Shown piece after piece: positions 9,018 through 17,662 of a DNA stretch of 64,000 nucleotides. Origin of the DNA: Methylobacillus flagellatus KT (GTDB lineage Bacteria > Pseudomonadota > Gammaproteobacteria > Burkholderiales > Methylophilaceae); NCBI RefSeq assembly GCF_000013705.1, contig NC_007947.1, positions 2,542,001-2,606,000 on the forward strand, given 5' to 3'. The translations under genes and the position numbers were made by a program. The stretch's first letter is position 1, and each line of letters begins with the position of its first letter. The notes beneath the pieces were generated by a model. That model was not told the DNA's origin. It did no database searches and saw nothing but the letters and a program-made list of their open reading frames with translations.

Positions 9018-12000
9018 GGCTGCCCCTCCACTGCTGTCTCGATGATCAGCGGGAAGGCTGCCTCATCCTTATTGTTGTTATGTGTCTCTTTCCAGTGCTT
9101 GCGAGCCGCCTTAGCAATACCATCCAGGCGTTTTTTGGCGAGATTCTCCCCCCCGCCGCCTGGATCGTAGGCCACCCGCAATACCGAAGGCCGGCCGTCC
9201 AGTTGCTTGACCATGTTGGCGAATGCCTGCTGCCATTGTGGCTGCAATTCGGTACTGTTGGGGATGAAGGCTTCAGCGTTGAGGTCGAGCCGTACCACTC
9301 GGTGCACAGTCGCGCCGAAATTGAGCTTGACCATCTTGCCTCGCGTCACGCGCACATCGCGCGGATTCTCGGTCGTTACGCGATAGCCGGAAGGCAGGGT
9401 GCGCTCGTCCAGCTTCATGACGAAGTTGGCGCCGCGGTCCATATTGGGAATGTCCGCACAGGTGACATGGAAGCGACCTTCGGCATCGGTGGTGACCAGC
9501 AGGCCGCGTGCAGTGACCACGCGCACATTGGGAATGCCGGGCTCGCCCTGGTCCTGGTAGCCATTGGCGTTCTTGTCGTCGAAGACCTTGCCGATGATGT
9601 CGGAACAGTCGAAAGTCGGGTCGGGCGTGACCTTGACCGTGGCAGAACCGACGTTGGATAGGGTCCCGCCTGCGTTCTGTGCCCAAGCCTGGTTGACATA
9701 CTCGCCCTCGCCCACACCAGTACCCACGACCAGGATCAATTTATAGATGCTGGGCTTGTGGGCGATGAGATTTTGATGTTTCCAGGTGATGTCGCGTCCA
9801 CTGATGTCTGGCTCGATACGTACGCCATTGGCAGAGGCGGAACCGCTACGGTACTTGAAGCCTGGTGGCAAGCGATCAGCAATATCCACATCCTGCAGGT
9901 CCACTGAACTGGTGGCCGTGATCGTGTAAGGCACCAGGTCGCCGCGCACCACATTGACCAGCGGTGTCGTCTTCACAATCCTGATCAAGCCGCTGGTGTG
10001 TGGATCAATGGGAATGTGGTTGTTGATGACATCTCCGGAATCGGGACCGAAGTTGAAGCTGGTGTAATAGCGGGTGGCGGCACCACCCAGTGTGGGACTG
10101 CCGTTGACGAATGAGCCGTCTGCAGTACTCGATGGACAAGTTGCCGGATCATGCAAGGTATCCCCCTGCGGTGCGCCATCGTTGGGTTGCACCATGGCCG
10201 GATCAGCGCCACCCGCGGTCACACTTGTCACCGTCAGTGTGGTTTGACAGACGGGGATGATGCTGGAAGGCTGCTGAATATAGCCGCCCGGATAGCTGGT
10301 GATCTCCAGCGTATATGTCCCGGCAGGTGCGCTCGGATTCAGCAGGAACTGGTACGCCCCATCTGCACCAGTCGTCTGCGAGACATTGCCGCCCACCAGG
10401 TCAGTGGCAGGCGTAAAGCCGGCAGGTCCCCGTATCGTCACGACGGCCCCGGCAACGGGCATCCGGGTCACGGCGTCGTATACGACCCCGGCAGGATCCA
10501 GTGGCAAGCTGTGTTCGGTCAGATTGGGATTGGCTGCCGTAAGCGTGATATTGCTCAGCCCGCCATCCAGGTTGCTGGCGCCTCCGGGGTTGGCTGGGCT
10601 CACCTGCCCATTTTCATAAGCCAACCCCCGCTCATTGGGACGTGCATGGCCGGCCAGCTGTCCATTGGGATTGAGGAAGCGAACCTGGTAGCCGGAGCCC
10701 AGCGGGAGATTGGAAAAGACATAGGCACCATTGGCATCGGTTTTGGTGACCGCAACCCGGGTGCCATTGCGCCACAACTCCACATCCCAGTTCGGCTGGG
10801 GACGGTCAGCGGTACTGGGGCTGATGCTGCTGAACTGGCGATCATGATCACCATCCAACCAGACATGGCCACTGATGCTGCCCAGGGTGCCTTGCGGGAT
10901 TTCACCGAAGTTATACCCAGTGCCGGACTGATTGGTCAGCACCACCGTGAAACTATCAGTACCCGCTGGGAGGACAGCGCCCGGTACAGTGCCTTGCGCC
11001 CCCAGGCTACCGACCGTATCCCGACCATCGTCATACCCGGCTGGCTGGACTTGCGTGATTGTATAGCCCGCAGCATTGGATGGCGGTAAACCTGTGAAGC
11101 TATAGCTGCCATCCGGCGCCGTCTGTATTTCCCGCCTCACGGGATTACCGTTGATATCGGTACCGTCCAGGATCATGGTCACGCCGCCAATCCCGGTCTC
11201 CCCCTCATCCTGCAGTCCGTTGTCATTGGTATCGATATAGACGCGGCCAGACAGAGATAGGTTGTTGAGGGGAATGTTACGAATGGTCGTGGTTTCGGTT
11301 TCCGTATTGTTGAGCAGGTTGCGGTCTGTTTCATTGGCCTGCACCGACACTTGGCTGCCGTGCACGTCACCACTTGCATCCGGCTGACTCAGCATCCGTA
11401 CCGTCAGATAGCGGTAACGGTCGACACCATTGGCGAGCCTGGCAGCTTCACCAACATAGGTACATGTGATCAGCAGGGTATTGGGCCCGGTCACCACCTG
11501 TCCGACATTGTTGCAGATGCTGCCGGATGGAGGTCCCGAGACCGGGCTATCCCCCATGAACTTCAATGTCTTGCCTGTTTTGGGGGTCAGCGCATAGGTA
11601 AAGGACACCCCTGTTGCCAGCGACGGCCCGTTATTGTGCAACCTGATGGCGTAGATGACATCGTTCTGCGGATTGTCACCGTCATTGCTGGCGTCATAAC
11701 CCAATGGGTCGACATTGTCGCTGATGCCGACCTGTAGATCGATGTCAGCGGCATCCACTGTCAATGTAGCGCTCTTGCTGTTGTTCCCGCCATCCGAACC
11801 GTCCACGTTTTCGGCGGTTGTCGTGGCGATTTGTGCAGTGTTGCCAATGGTCCAGGCCTGGCCGGCTGCTTGACCGGTTTTCCAGTTGGGCCGTACCAGG
11901 ATGCTGATCGTACGCTGCTCCCCGCTGTTGAGCGCCCCACCCTGGCAATTCAGCGTGGCTGTCGACCCTGCACCGTAGCTTTGACCGACCACCAGGCCGC

Positions 12001-14443
12001 TGCAGTTGGGCGCACCGCTCGTCCAGTCCACTGGATTAATTGCCAGCACGGTGAAGCCTGGATCGCCCGCCCCGACAACGAATGTGTCGCTGACTGAGAC
12101 ATTCTGTGCAGGAGATGGGCCATTGTTGCGGAAAGTCAGGACATAGCTGACGTCAGTGCCTGCCTGTGCCACGGCTGGCGTGACAATCTTGGATACCATC
12201 TCGACATCGGCAATCGGGTCAATCCGCACATCGACGGAAGCCGTATTGTTCGCCGTATTGGTATCGCCTTGCGATGTAGAGGAAACCGTTGCCGTATTGG
12301 TCAGGTTGCCTGCTGCCAGCGGACGGCTGACCGCAATCGTGAAAGTGGCAGTGTCGCCTTGTACCAGTCTCGTTCCTGCTGCCTGCGCGCACTGCAACAC
12401 GGAAGTTTCGATGATGACGCATGTAAACGTGGCATCCGAACCATTGGCAGTACTGACCGACACAACATTGTCCAGCGGCAGCCCAGCACCGGTAAGCCAG
12501 CCTGGAATGGGGTCCCTGACCACAATATCCTGGGCATCGACAGCAGATGTGTTGTTGCGCACCACGAGGGTATACCTCATGGTCGACTCATTCGCCTCCA
12601 GCGTGGCATTCTCACCGCCAGAAGTCGTGACAGACTTCTCGATGGAGAGGTCGACGGAATTCGTTGTCTGGGTAACGCTTGCGTCCGCACTAATCGTCTT
12701 GACGGGATACCAGCACTTTGCGCCGGCGGCGCATTCAACTTCCGCATTGTTGGTGGAAGTGTAGGCACTGCCCTTGACCTTGGACCTTGTCACGATGGTC
12801 AACGGCTCGCTGATACCGCCCACCGCCATGGCCTGATTGTAGGTACAGGTCACCGCAGGCACTGTCGAATTCAGGTTGTTGCCCGTGGTCACATTGTCAC
12901 AAGTCCAGCCAGTGCCCGAATAACTGACAAACTCCTCATCGTTGAGAACGATGGTATCCGTCACCCGTACAGATCCCGCAGCTACATCCAGCGGCCCTTG
13001 GTTCCCCACACGCAAGACGTTGTTGATATTCTGTCCCTCAGCTACCGGGTTGGGACTGCGTGCCTTGCTGATGGAAAGTCCGGCGCCATCCGGTCCCACC
13101 TGCAACGGCAGTACGGATTGATTATTGGCCGCGACAGGGTCTTCAGGATTTCCCGGGTTATGCGCGATTGCCGCCGTCAGGTTGTAAGAGGTGATTTGAG
13201 TCGTGGCTTCAGGCGCTCTCACCTTGATTTCAATCGGGTCATCACGCCCTGCCTCAAAATTACCGGAGTTATTACAGGTAATGATGATCCCGGTGGCAGC
13301 AGAACCTGCCGTAGTACACGCCTGCCAGTCGGGGCCGGTCGGGATGGCAGAGACCAAATCAAACCCTGCAGGCAGGTTATAAGTCACCGTGACGCCATTG
13401 CTGGCATCGCTTGGCCCGTTGTTCGTCGCCGCCAGGTTGAACGTGACTTCCTGCTCGGAAACGGCGACTGACGTTGGTGAAGTCTGGGTGATCTGAAGAT
13501 CGGCACCCGCATTGATCACCACTGAAGGAGACGCAGTTAATTGGTTGTTATTGACATCGGGATCATCAAGCGATGAGCTGATTCGCGGCGTAATGGCGAC
13601 ATTGCCCGAACTCACGTCCAGTACCTTCGTGACCAGCGACAAGCCGGAAAAACTGCCATTCACTGGCATTGCCGCCGACCGGACGCAAGTCACCTCCTGG
13701 CCATTGGCGCTGCAGTCAAAACCGTCGCCGCTGCCTGACACGAACTCGAGAGAGCCGGGTAAAGTGAGCACGATGCGCGGGTTGGTGGCATCACTTGGGC
13801 CATTGTTGCCACCGGCAAGGCTCCAGGTGATGTTGCCACCGCCTACCACGGGATTGGGCGACCCCGTCACACTACCCAGATAGATATCCGCGCCATCCCT
13901 GACCGTGGTATTGCGTGACAACGCATTATTGGTGCCTGTATTGGGACTTTCATTGGCAGCAGATACGCTCGCGCCTATCGTGATGGTTTCTGGCGTTGAG
14001 GCATCCGCCGCCACCACCAGCTGGGCCACGACACTGCTGCGCGCGGCAAGGCTGGCCAGCGTGCAAAGTGCAAAAGTGCCCCCTGCATCAAGCACGCAAG
14101 CCGCAGGATCCCCGCCCAGGCTCACTCTCGGATTTTGCGTGCCTGCGGGAATATCGATCCGCACCTGCACATTCGCTGCGGCATCGCTGCCATCGTTATT
14201 GACGGTAATCGAATAAGTGACGTCCCCACCGCGGATCACCGGATTGGGGGAGTTGCTCATGGTCGGGATTAAGACATCGACATCGGCCAATGCAGGCAAT
14301 GCCATCATGCCCGCGAATACGAGCATCCACTGCAGCATGATTCTTTTCGCACGCGTCATCACTGCTAGCCAGGCAAACCTGCCCAGGCATCGATAAAGCG
14401 CCTCCGCGCATGACCATACGTTGACTATGTTGTCGTTCTGCAC
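9014..14443 (-). CDS. Giant DUF11-repeat surface protein with SdrD_B-like domains
   Basis: An 1809-residue exported protein. It has many DUF11 (conserved repeat) units of about 110-130 residues, each with the hallmark 'NNGPS-A-NV/TV' core (for example RNNGPSPAQNVSVSD, NNGPSDATNP). These are followed by SdrD_B-like units (GRVYIDTNDNGLQDEGETGIGGV; GKVFDDKNANGYQDQGEPGI), carboxypeptidase-regulatory-like units and a C-terminal segment that resembles part of an OmpA-type domain (AEAFIPNSTELQPQW...). I chose the GTG at 14443 because a GGGAG ribosome site lies 7 bases upstream. This puts about 30 residues before the hydrophobic signal segment (MLQWMLVFAGMMALPALA), an unusually long leader; ATGs at 14359 or 14338 would give a standard one but have poor ribosome sites. 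First gene of an operon with the OmpA-domain protein. Likely a rod-like surface protein. Confidence 0.85.
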   Translation of the reverse strand: MQNDNIVNVWSCAEALYRCLGRFAWLAVMTRAKRIMLQWMLVFAGMMALPALADVDVLIPTMSNSPNPVIRGGDVTYSITVNNDGSDAAANVQVRIDIPAGTQNPRVSLGGDPAACVLDAGGTFALCTLASLAARSSVVAQLVVAADASTPETITIGASVSAANESPNTGTNNALSRNTTVRDGADIYLGSVTGSPNPVVGGGNITWSLAGGNNGPSDATNPRIVLTLPGSLEFVSGSGDGFDCSANGQEVTCVRSAAMPVNGSFSGLSLVTKVLDVSSGNVAITPRISSSLDDPDVNNNQLTASPSVVINAGADLQITQTSPTSVAVSEQEVTFNLAATNNGPSDASNGVTVTYNLPAGFDLVSAIPTGPDWQACTTAGSAATGIIITCNNSGNFEAGRDDPIEIKVRAPEATTQITSYNLTAAIAHNPGNPEDPVAANNQSVLPLQVGPDGAGLSISKARSPNPVAEGQNINNVLRVGNQGPLDVAAGSVRVTDTIVLNDEEFVSYSGTGWTCDNVTTGNNLNSTVPAVTCTYNQAMAVGGISEPLTIVTRSKVKGSAYTSTNNAEVECAAGAKCWYPVKTISADASVTQTTNSVDLSIEKSVTTSGGENATLEANESTMRYTLVVRNNTSAVDAQDIVVRDPIPGWLTGAGLPLDNVVSVSTANGSDATFTCVIIETSVLQCAQAAGTRLVQGDTATFTIAVSRPLAAGNLTNTATVSSTSQGDTNTANNTASVDVRIDPIADVEMVSKIVTPAVAQAGTDVSYVLTFRNNGPSPAQNVSVSDTFVVGAGDPGFTVLAINPVDWTSGAPNCSGLVVGQSYGAGSTATLNCQGGALNSGEQRTISILVRPNWKTGQAAGQAWTIGNTAQIATTTAENVDGSDGGNNSKSATLTVDAADIDLQVGISDNVDPLGYDASNDGDNPQNDVIYAIRLHNNGPSLATGVSFTYALTPKTGKTLKFMGDSPVSGPPSGSICNNVGQVVTGPNTLLITCTYVGEAARLANGVDRYRYLTVRMLSQPDASGDVHGSQVSVQANETDRNLLNNTETETTTIRNIPLNNLSLSGRVYIDTNDNGLQDEGETGIGGVTMILDGTDINGNPVRREIQTAPDGSYSFTGLPPSNAAGYTITQVQPAGYDDGRDTVGSLGAQGTVPGAVLPAGTDSFTVVLTNQSGTGYNFGEIPQGTLGSISGHVWLDGDHDRQFSSISPSTADRPQPNWDVELWRNGTRVAVTKTDANGAYVFSNLPLGSGYQVRFLNPNGQLAGHARPNERGLAYENGQVSPANPGGASNLDGGLSNITLTAANPNLTEHSLPLDPAGVVYDAVTRMPVAGAVVTIRGPAGFTPATDLVGGNVSQTTGADGAYQFLLNPSAPAGTYTLEITSYPGGYIQQPSSIIPVCQTTLTVTSVTAGGADPAMVQPNDGAPQGDTLHDPATCPSSTADGSFVNGSPTLGGAATRYYTSFNFGPDSGDVINNHIPIDPHTSGLIRIVKTTPLVNVVRGDLVPYTITATSSVDLQDVDIADRLPPGFKYRSGSASANGVRIEPDISGRDITWKHQNLIAHKPSIYKLILVVGTGVGEGEYVNQAWAQNAGGTLSNVGSATVKVTPDPTFDCSDIIGKVFDDKNANGYQDQGEPGIPNVRVVTARGLLVTTDAEGRFHVTCADIPNMDRGANFVMKLDERTLPSGYRVTTENPRDVRVTRGKMVKLNFGATVHRVVRLDLNAEAFIPNSTELQPQWQQAFANMVKQLDGRPSVLRVAYDPGGGGENLAKKRLDGIAKAARKHWKETHNNNKDEAAFPLIIETAVEGQP

Positions 14444-14521
14444 AGATTTCTCCCAGGCGCTGCATCATCTGCTGTTATTGGCAGGTGTCCTGCTCGACAC
14501 CTGCTAAGGCTGGGAGAATTT

Positions 14522-14542
14522 ATCCCTATTTAAAATAGGGAT
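14522..14542. promoter_or_regulatory. Perfect inverted repeat upstream of the DUF11 operon (operator candidate)
   Basis: Arms ATCCCTATTT and AAATAGGGAT flank a single A; all ten pairs match. It lies about 80 bases upstream of the DUF11 GTG and is AT-rich at its centre, so it probably overlaps the promoter core. It is not followed by a T-tract, which argues against a terminator. Confidence 0.55.
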
Positions 14543-14553
14543 CATTGACATTT

Positions 14554-14579
14554 ACTCACACAAACTCACACAAACTCAT
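14554..14579 (-). promoter_or_regulatory. Tandem 10-bp repeats (OmpR-family response-regulator site candidate)
   Basis: On the plus strand the unit ACTCACACAA occurs twice back to back and a third copy begins (ACTCATC). On the strand of the DUF11 gene the unit reads TTGTGTGAGT. Direct repeats with a period of about one helical turn are the usual binding pattern of OmpR/PhoB-family regulators, and such a regulator is encoded just upstream. The link to that regulator is inference. Confidence 0.5.
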
Positions 14580-14672
14580 CCATTTAGACGTTGGTTGTCA
14601 TATGAAAAAATGGCAGGAATCCCTGCGTAGCGCACTATTGGGGGTATCAGAAAAGGCTGGAAGATATGTGAG

Positions 14673-14684
14673 TGACAATTGTCA
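14673..14684. promoter_or_regulatory. Perfect 12-bp palindrome TGACAATTGTCA
   Basis: A fully self-complementary TGACAATTGTCA lies between the response regulator stop and the tandem repeats; a partial copy (GACAAC) follows at 14691. It could be an operator half of the DUF11 control region. A 12-base palindrome by chance in a region this size is possible, so the call is tentative. Confidence 0.35.
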
Positions 14685-14696
14685 ACAATAGACAAC

Positions 14697-14712
14697 TAGC
14701 CAGAATGGACTA
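14697..14712. promoter_or_regulatory. TAGTCC-N4-GGACTA dyad, copy 1 (TAGCCA-GAAT-GGACTA)
   Basis: One half matches the consensus perfectly and the other in four of six bases. It shares ten consecutive bases (GAATGGACTA) with the copy at 18970-18985. It lies about 254 bases upstream of the DUF11 GTG, further than in the other copies, so its role there is less certain. Confidence 0.45.
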
Positions 14713-14747
14713 TACAAAAATGTGCTCAGCCCGGCAGGAGCAAAGCT

Positions 14748-15515
14748 TCAAGTGAGCGTGCAATCCGCAGTGAAAGAAAATCCGAATCCTGGCAAGGCCT
14801 TGATCGGCAATGGCTCGCCCGTGATGGCCTTTCCCTTGCGCCGCAGGCGGGAAATCATCACTTCCACGCGATGAAAGTCGAAGTCGTCCACCTCGCCGCC
14901 GAATGCATGAATGATGTGCGCCCTGGGTACAGGCTGCCCGCACTTTTCCACCAATCGATTCAGAAATGCATATTCTTTGGGCGTCAATGGAATGGAAACG
15001 CCATCAGGAGAAATCAAGCTCCAATGTGTCTTGCAGAGCTTCCAGACCGGCGCCGCTGGCAATGCAGGCGCGGGCGATGGCTGCCGCCTCCGCTCTACCC
15101 GCATCGCCGCCAGGCGACGGCCCAGCGAGCACAACACCGAAGCCAACTCCTTCAGGTCGACAGGCTTGACCATATAGGCGTCGGCCCCCTCGTTCAGCCC
15201 CTGTACCCGGTCATTCAGGGAGCCTCGCGCAGTCAGCATCACGATCCCCATATTGCTGGAGCTGCGCAAGTACTTGAGGATGGATAACCCGTCTTCGCCA
15301 GGCAACCCGATATCCAGAACCGCAATATCATAAGGCTTGCTGACCAATGCGCGATAAAACGCCGCCGCATCCGCCACACCGGCAGCCTCGATCCCCAGAG
15401 AGCGCAAGCCAAGCTCAGTTTCCTCACGAAGGTCTTGCTCATCCTCGACGATAATCACGCGCAAATGACTGGGGCTATTCAATTCCGTATGGAATCCGTT
15501 CATATTTCTTTGCAT
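14748..15515 (-). CDS. Two-component response regulator, OmpR-like
   Basis: About 255 residues. The receiver domain starts near residue 15 (VIIVEDEQD with the acidic pair), has the phosphoacceptor aspartate in IAVLDIGLPG, the conserved threonine in VMLTARG and the lysine in YMVKPVD. A linker rich in R, P and A leads to a winged-helix DNA-binding domain of the OmpR type (LTPKEYAFLNRLVEKCGQPVPR ... VEVMISRLRRKG ... LPGFGFSF). The start is uncertain: GTG 15521, ATG 15515 and ATG 15503 are all in frame and none has a good ribosome site. It is transcribed away from a histidine kinase gene only ~20 bases distant, so the two form a divergent pair; it reads toward the DUF11 operon, the most obvious target. 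Confidence 0.9.
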   Translation of the reverse strand: MQRNMNGFHTELNSPSHLRVIIVEDEQDLREETELGLRSLGIEAAGVADAAAFYRALVSKPYDIAVLDIGLPGEDGLSILKYLRSSSNMGIVMLTARGSLNDRVQGLNEGADAYMVKPVDLKELASVLCSLGRRLAAMRVERRRQPSPAPALPAAPVWKLCKTHWSLISPDGVSIPLTPKEYAFLNRLVEKCGQPVPRAHIIHAFGGEVDDFDFHRVEVMISRLRRKGKAITGEPLPIKALPGFGFSFTADCTLT

Positions 15516-15535
15516 AACCACGGTAGTTTAAAATT

Positions 15536-17596
15536 TTGATCCGGCTATTGCGCTTCTTCGCCATCTTCCTGTCGTTCCTGCCTATTTATGCACACGGGTT
15601 CCAGGTGCCATCCTCCCTCACTGAAGGCATCGCGTTGGAAAAGGCAGGCGCAGTCTCTTATCTGCGTGACCCATCGGGAACCGCCACGCTGGACGACATC
15701 ATTGCCCAGGATGAAGCCGACGCCTTCAAGCCCTTGCCGCCTCACTGGAATGCAGGATACACCACTGACACCATCTGGATGAAGTTCACGCTGGATTTCC
15801 CCGATATCGTCAACAATAAATACTGGCTCGAAATCTCTCCCGCCACCCTCGATGACGTTGTGCTCTACCTGCCGCAAGCGGAGCATCGCTATGCCAGCAT
15901 GCAATTGGGAGATCATCATCCCGTCAGCGCCAGGCCCATATTGCATCGCAACTTCATTTTCCCCTTGTTTTCCGATGCCAATATCCCGCAGCACACCTAT
16001 TACGTCCGGCTCAAGACAAGCAACGCCATGGCTTTCCATGCCACGCTCTGGCAACCTCATCTCTTCGTCAGCGCACACAGCCGTCCCGACAGCCTGACTG
16101 GCGCATATTACGGGGTACGCCTGTTCCTCGCGCTCTTTTCCTTCATCCTATGGCTGTGGCTGCGTCACAATATCTTCATCCTATATACGCTTTACCAATG
16201 CGTCACCTGTACGGCACAGGCATTCCTGGCCGGTACGGCGCAAATATCTTTCCCGCTCGAGCCCCTGACGGCCGATGCACTGCAGAAATCCATGAATTTC
16301 CTGTTCATGGCCACCATATTGTTTTTTTACGCTACCCTGTTCCAGATCAAGCGGTACCTGCCCTCGCTCTTCCGCCTGACGCAGGGCATGGTCGTGCTGG
16401 AGTTATTGATCTTCATCGGCATCAGCACCCAGCTGCTACCTTTCAGCGGCACGATGACCAATATCCTGCCGCTCATCAATGCCTCCATCCTGGCATATAG
16501 CAGCCTATGGCTGCTATATCACAAGCATTTTGACCGCGTACTGTATATCCTCGCATTCGTAGTAGGGCCAGGCACGCATGTACTGTCCAGCCTGCAGAAT
16601 CTGGGCCTGGACCTGGGGCCGTCTATCGACCTCATGGACCTCTCCATCGTATGGTCGCTGTCATCGCTGATATTGGTGACACTGGGCATCATCAATATTG
16701 CCAAAAGGGAAGCCGAGAAAAAACTTAAGGCACAAGAACTAGCCCTGGAGCTTTCCCAGGAAAGCCAGAGAGTGCTCGATCAGCGTGTTCAAGAAAGAAC
16801 CAAACAGCTTGCGCTTGCCAATGCAAAATTGAACGCCGAAATTGCAGAGCGTGAAACTTTGCAGGCAATTCTGGAGAACTCCCTGGAACAGCAAAAAGAA
16901 CTCATGCAGGCTCAGCAGGAATTCTTCGCGATGGCCTCCCATGAGTTCCGCACCCCGCTCGCCATCATTGATACAACGTCGCAAAGGCTGTCTCTGCTGC
17001 AGTCCCAGCCCAACCTCGATATCACGGCCATGCTCACGCCTGCATTGCGCAAAATCAGGCGCGCCACGCAACGCATGAGCCGCATCATCGACAACTTCCT
17101 GAGCATGGACAGGCTTGAAGGCATCCAGGCCAATCAAGGCTTCAGCCAGCAACCACTTGACTTAGGTCAATTGGTGCAGGCGACTGTCGAGCATTACCGG
17201 GACTTCAGCGACCGCAACATCGTCATGGAATCCAGCCCTACCCCGGCTCATGTGTTAGGCGACCAGTATCTCCTCAACCTTGTCATTTCGAACCTCATCG
17301 ACAATGCATTGAAATACTCACCTGCGGACACAGACATCATTGCACGAGTATTTCACGGACAGCATTACTGCCATGTCGAGATCGAAGACTCGGGTCCGGG
17401 CATCGCGCCAGAACAGCAGGAAAGCATTTTCGAAAAATACGTCAGGATCGAGGGCAATGCCGCGGTACATGGCACAGGCCTAGGTTTGCACGTAGCACGG
17501 AGGATCGCGGAGAATCACGGTGGCCAATTGATTGCGCGCAGCACCCTTGGCCAGGGCACGTGCTTCCGCCTGACGCTGCCGCGGAATCCCCAGTGA
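15536..17596 (+). CDS. Sensor histidine kinase with 7TM-DISM sensory module
   Basis: 686 residues, with a TTG start that is the first usable codon after the in-frame TAG at 15524. Order: signal peptide (to about residue 22), an extracytoplasmic 7TMR-DISMED2-like carbohydrate-binding-like domain (about 30-175), a seven-helix DISM membrane module (about 190-390), a coiled coil (about 390-455), then the kinase. The H-box is SHEFRTPLAII, the N-box NLIDNALKYSP, the G1 box DSGPGIAPE and the G2 box GTGLGLHVARRI. All residues needed for autophosphorylation are present. Proteins with this sensor often respond to envelope or carbohydrate signals; the ligand is unknown here. The start lies 15-33 bases from the divergent response regulator start, which leaves little room for two separate promoters. 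Confidence 0.92.
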   Translation: MIRLLRFFAIFLSFLPIYAHGFQVPSSLTEGIALEKAGAVSYLRDPSGTATLDDIIAQDEADAFKPLPPHWNAGYTTDTIWMKFTLDFPDIVNNKYWLEISPATLDDVVLYLPQAEHRYASMQLGDHHPVSARPILHRNFIFPLFSDANIPQHTYYVRLKTSNAMAFHATLWQPHLFVSAHSRPDSLTGAYYGVRLFLALFSFILWLWLRHNIFILYTLYQCVTCTAQAFLAGTAQISFPLEPLTADALQKSMNFLFMATILFFYATLFQIKRYLPSLFRLTQGMVVLELLIFIGISTQLLPFSGTMTNILPLINASILAYSSLWLLYHKHFDRVLYILAFVVGPGTHVLSSLQNLGLDLGPSIDLMDLSIVWSLSSLILVTLGIINIAKREAEKKLKAQELALELSQESQRVLDQRVQERTKQLALANAKLNAEIAERETLQAILENSLEQQKELMQAQQEFFAMASHEFRTPLAIIDTTSQRLSLLQSQPNLDITAMLTPALRKIRRATQRMSRIIDNFLSMDRLEGIQANQGFSQQPLDLGQLVQATVEHYRDFSDRNIVMESSPTPAHVLGDQYLLNLVISNLIDNALKYSPADTDIIARVFHGQHYCHVEIEDSGPGIAPEQQESIFEKYVRIEGNAAVHGTGLGLHVARRIAENHGGQLIARSTLGQGTCFRLTLPRNPQ

Positions 17597-17618
17597 ATGA
17601 ATGAGCAACAATAAAAAA

Positions 17619-17637
17619 CGGCGCTCGATGAGCGCCG
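17619..17637. terminator. Bidirectional terminator between histidine kinase and PEP-CTERM gene
   Basis: Stem CGGCGCTC / GAGCGCCG with a three-base loop, an A-tract on the left (AAAAAA) and CCTTT on the right. It can end the kinase transcript on the plus strand and, better, the PEP-CTERM transcript on the minus strand, where it is followed by a run of T. Confidence 0.8.
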
Positions 17638-17662
17638 CCTTTAAACTCCGTTGCGAAGTCAA

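Larger units (their letters stand above)
14444..14747. other. Control region between response regulator and DUF11 operon
   Basis: This 304-base stretch has no gene. It lies downstream of the response regulator stop and upstream of the DUF11 start, both on the minus strand. It is AT-richer than its flanks and holds, in order, a perfect 10-base-arm inverted repeat (14522-14542), two and a half tandem copies of a 10-base unit (14554-14579), a 12-base palindrome (14673-14684) and a TAGTCC-N4-GGACTA-type dyad (14697-14712). Each is listed separately. I see no clear factor-independent terminator for the response regulator gene. Confidence 0.7.

Noticed and set aside
10151..11089. 312-residue open frame on the plus strand within the DUF11 gene
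   Set aside because: Same reasons; no ribosome site and no family features.
12269..13471. 400-residue open frame on the plus strand within the DUF11 gene
   Set aside because: Antisense to DUF11 repeats, no recognisable domain, R/H/C-rich composition typical of shadow frames.
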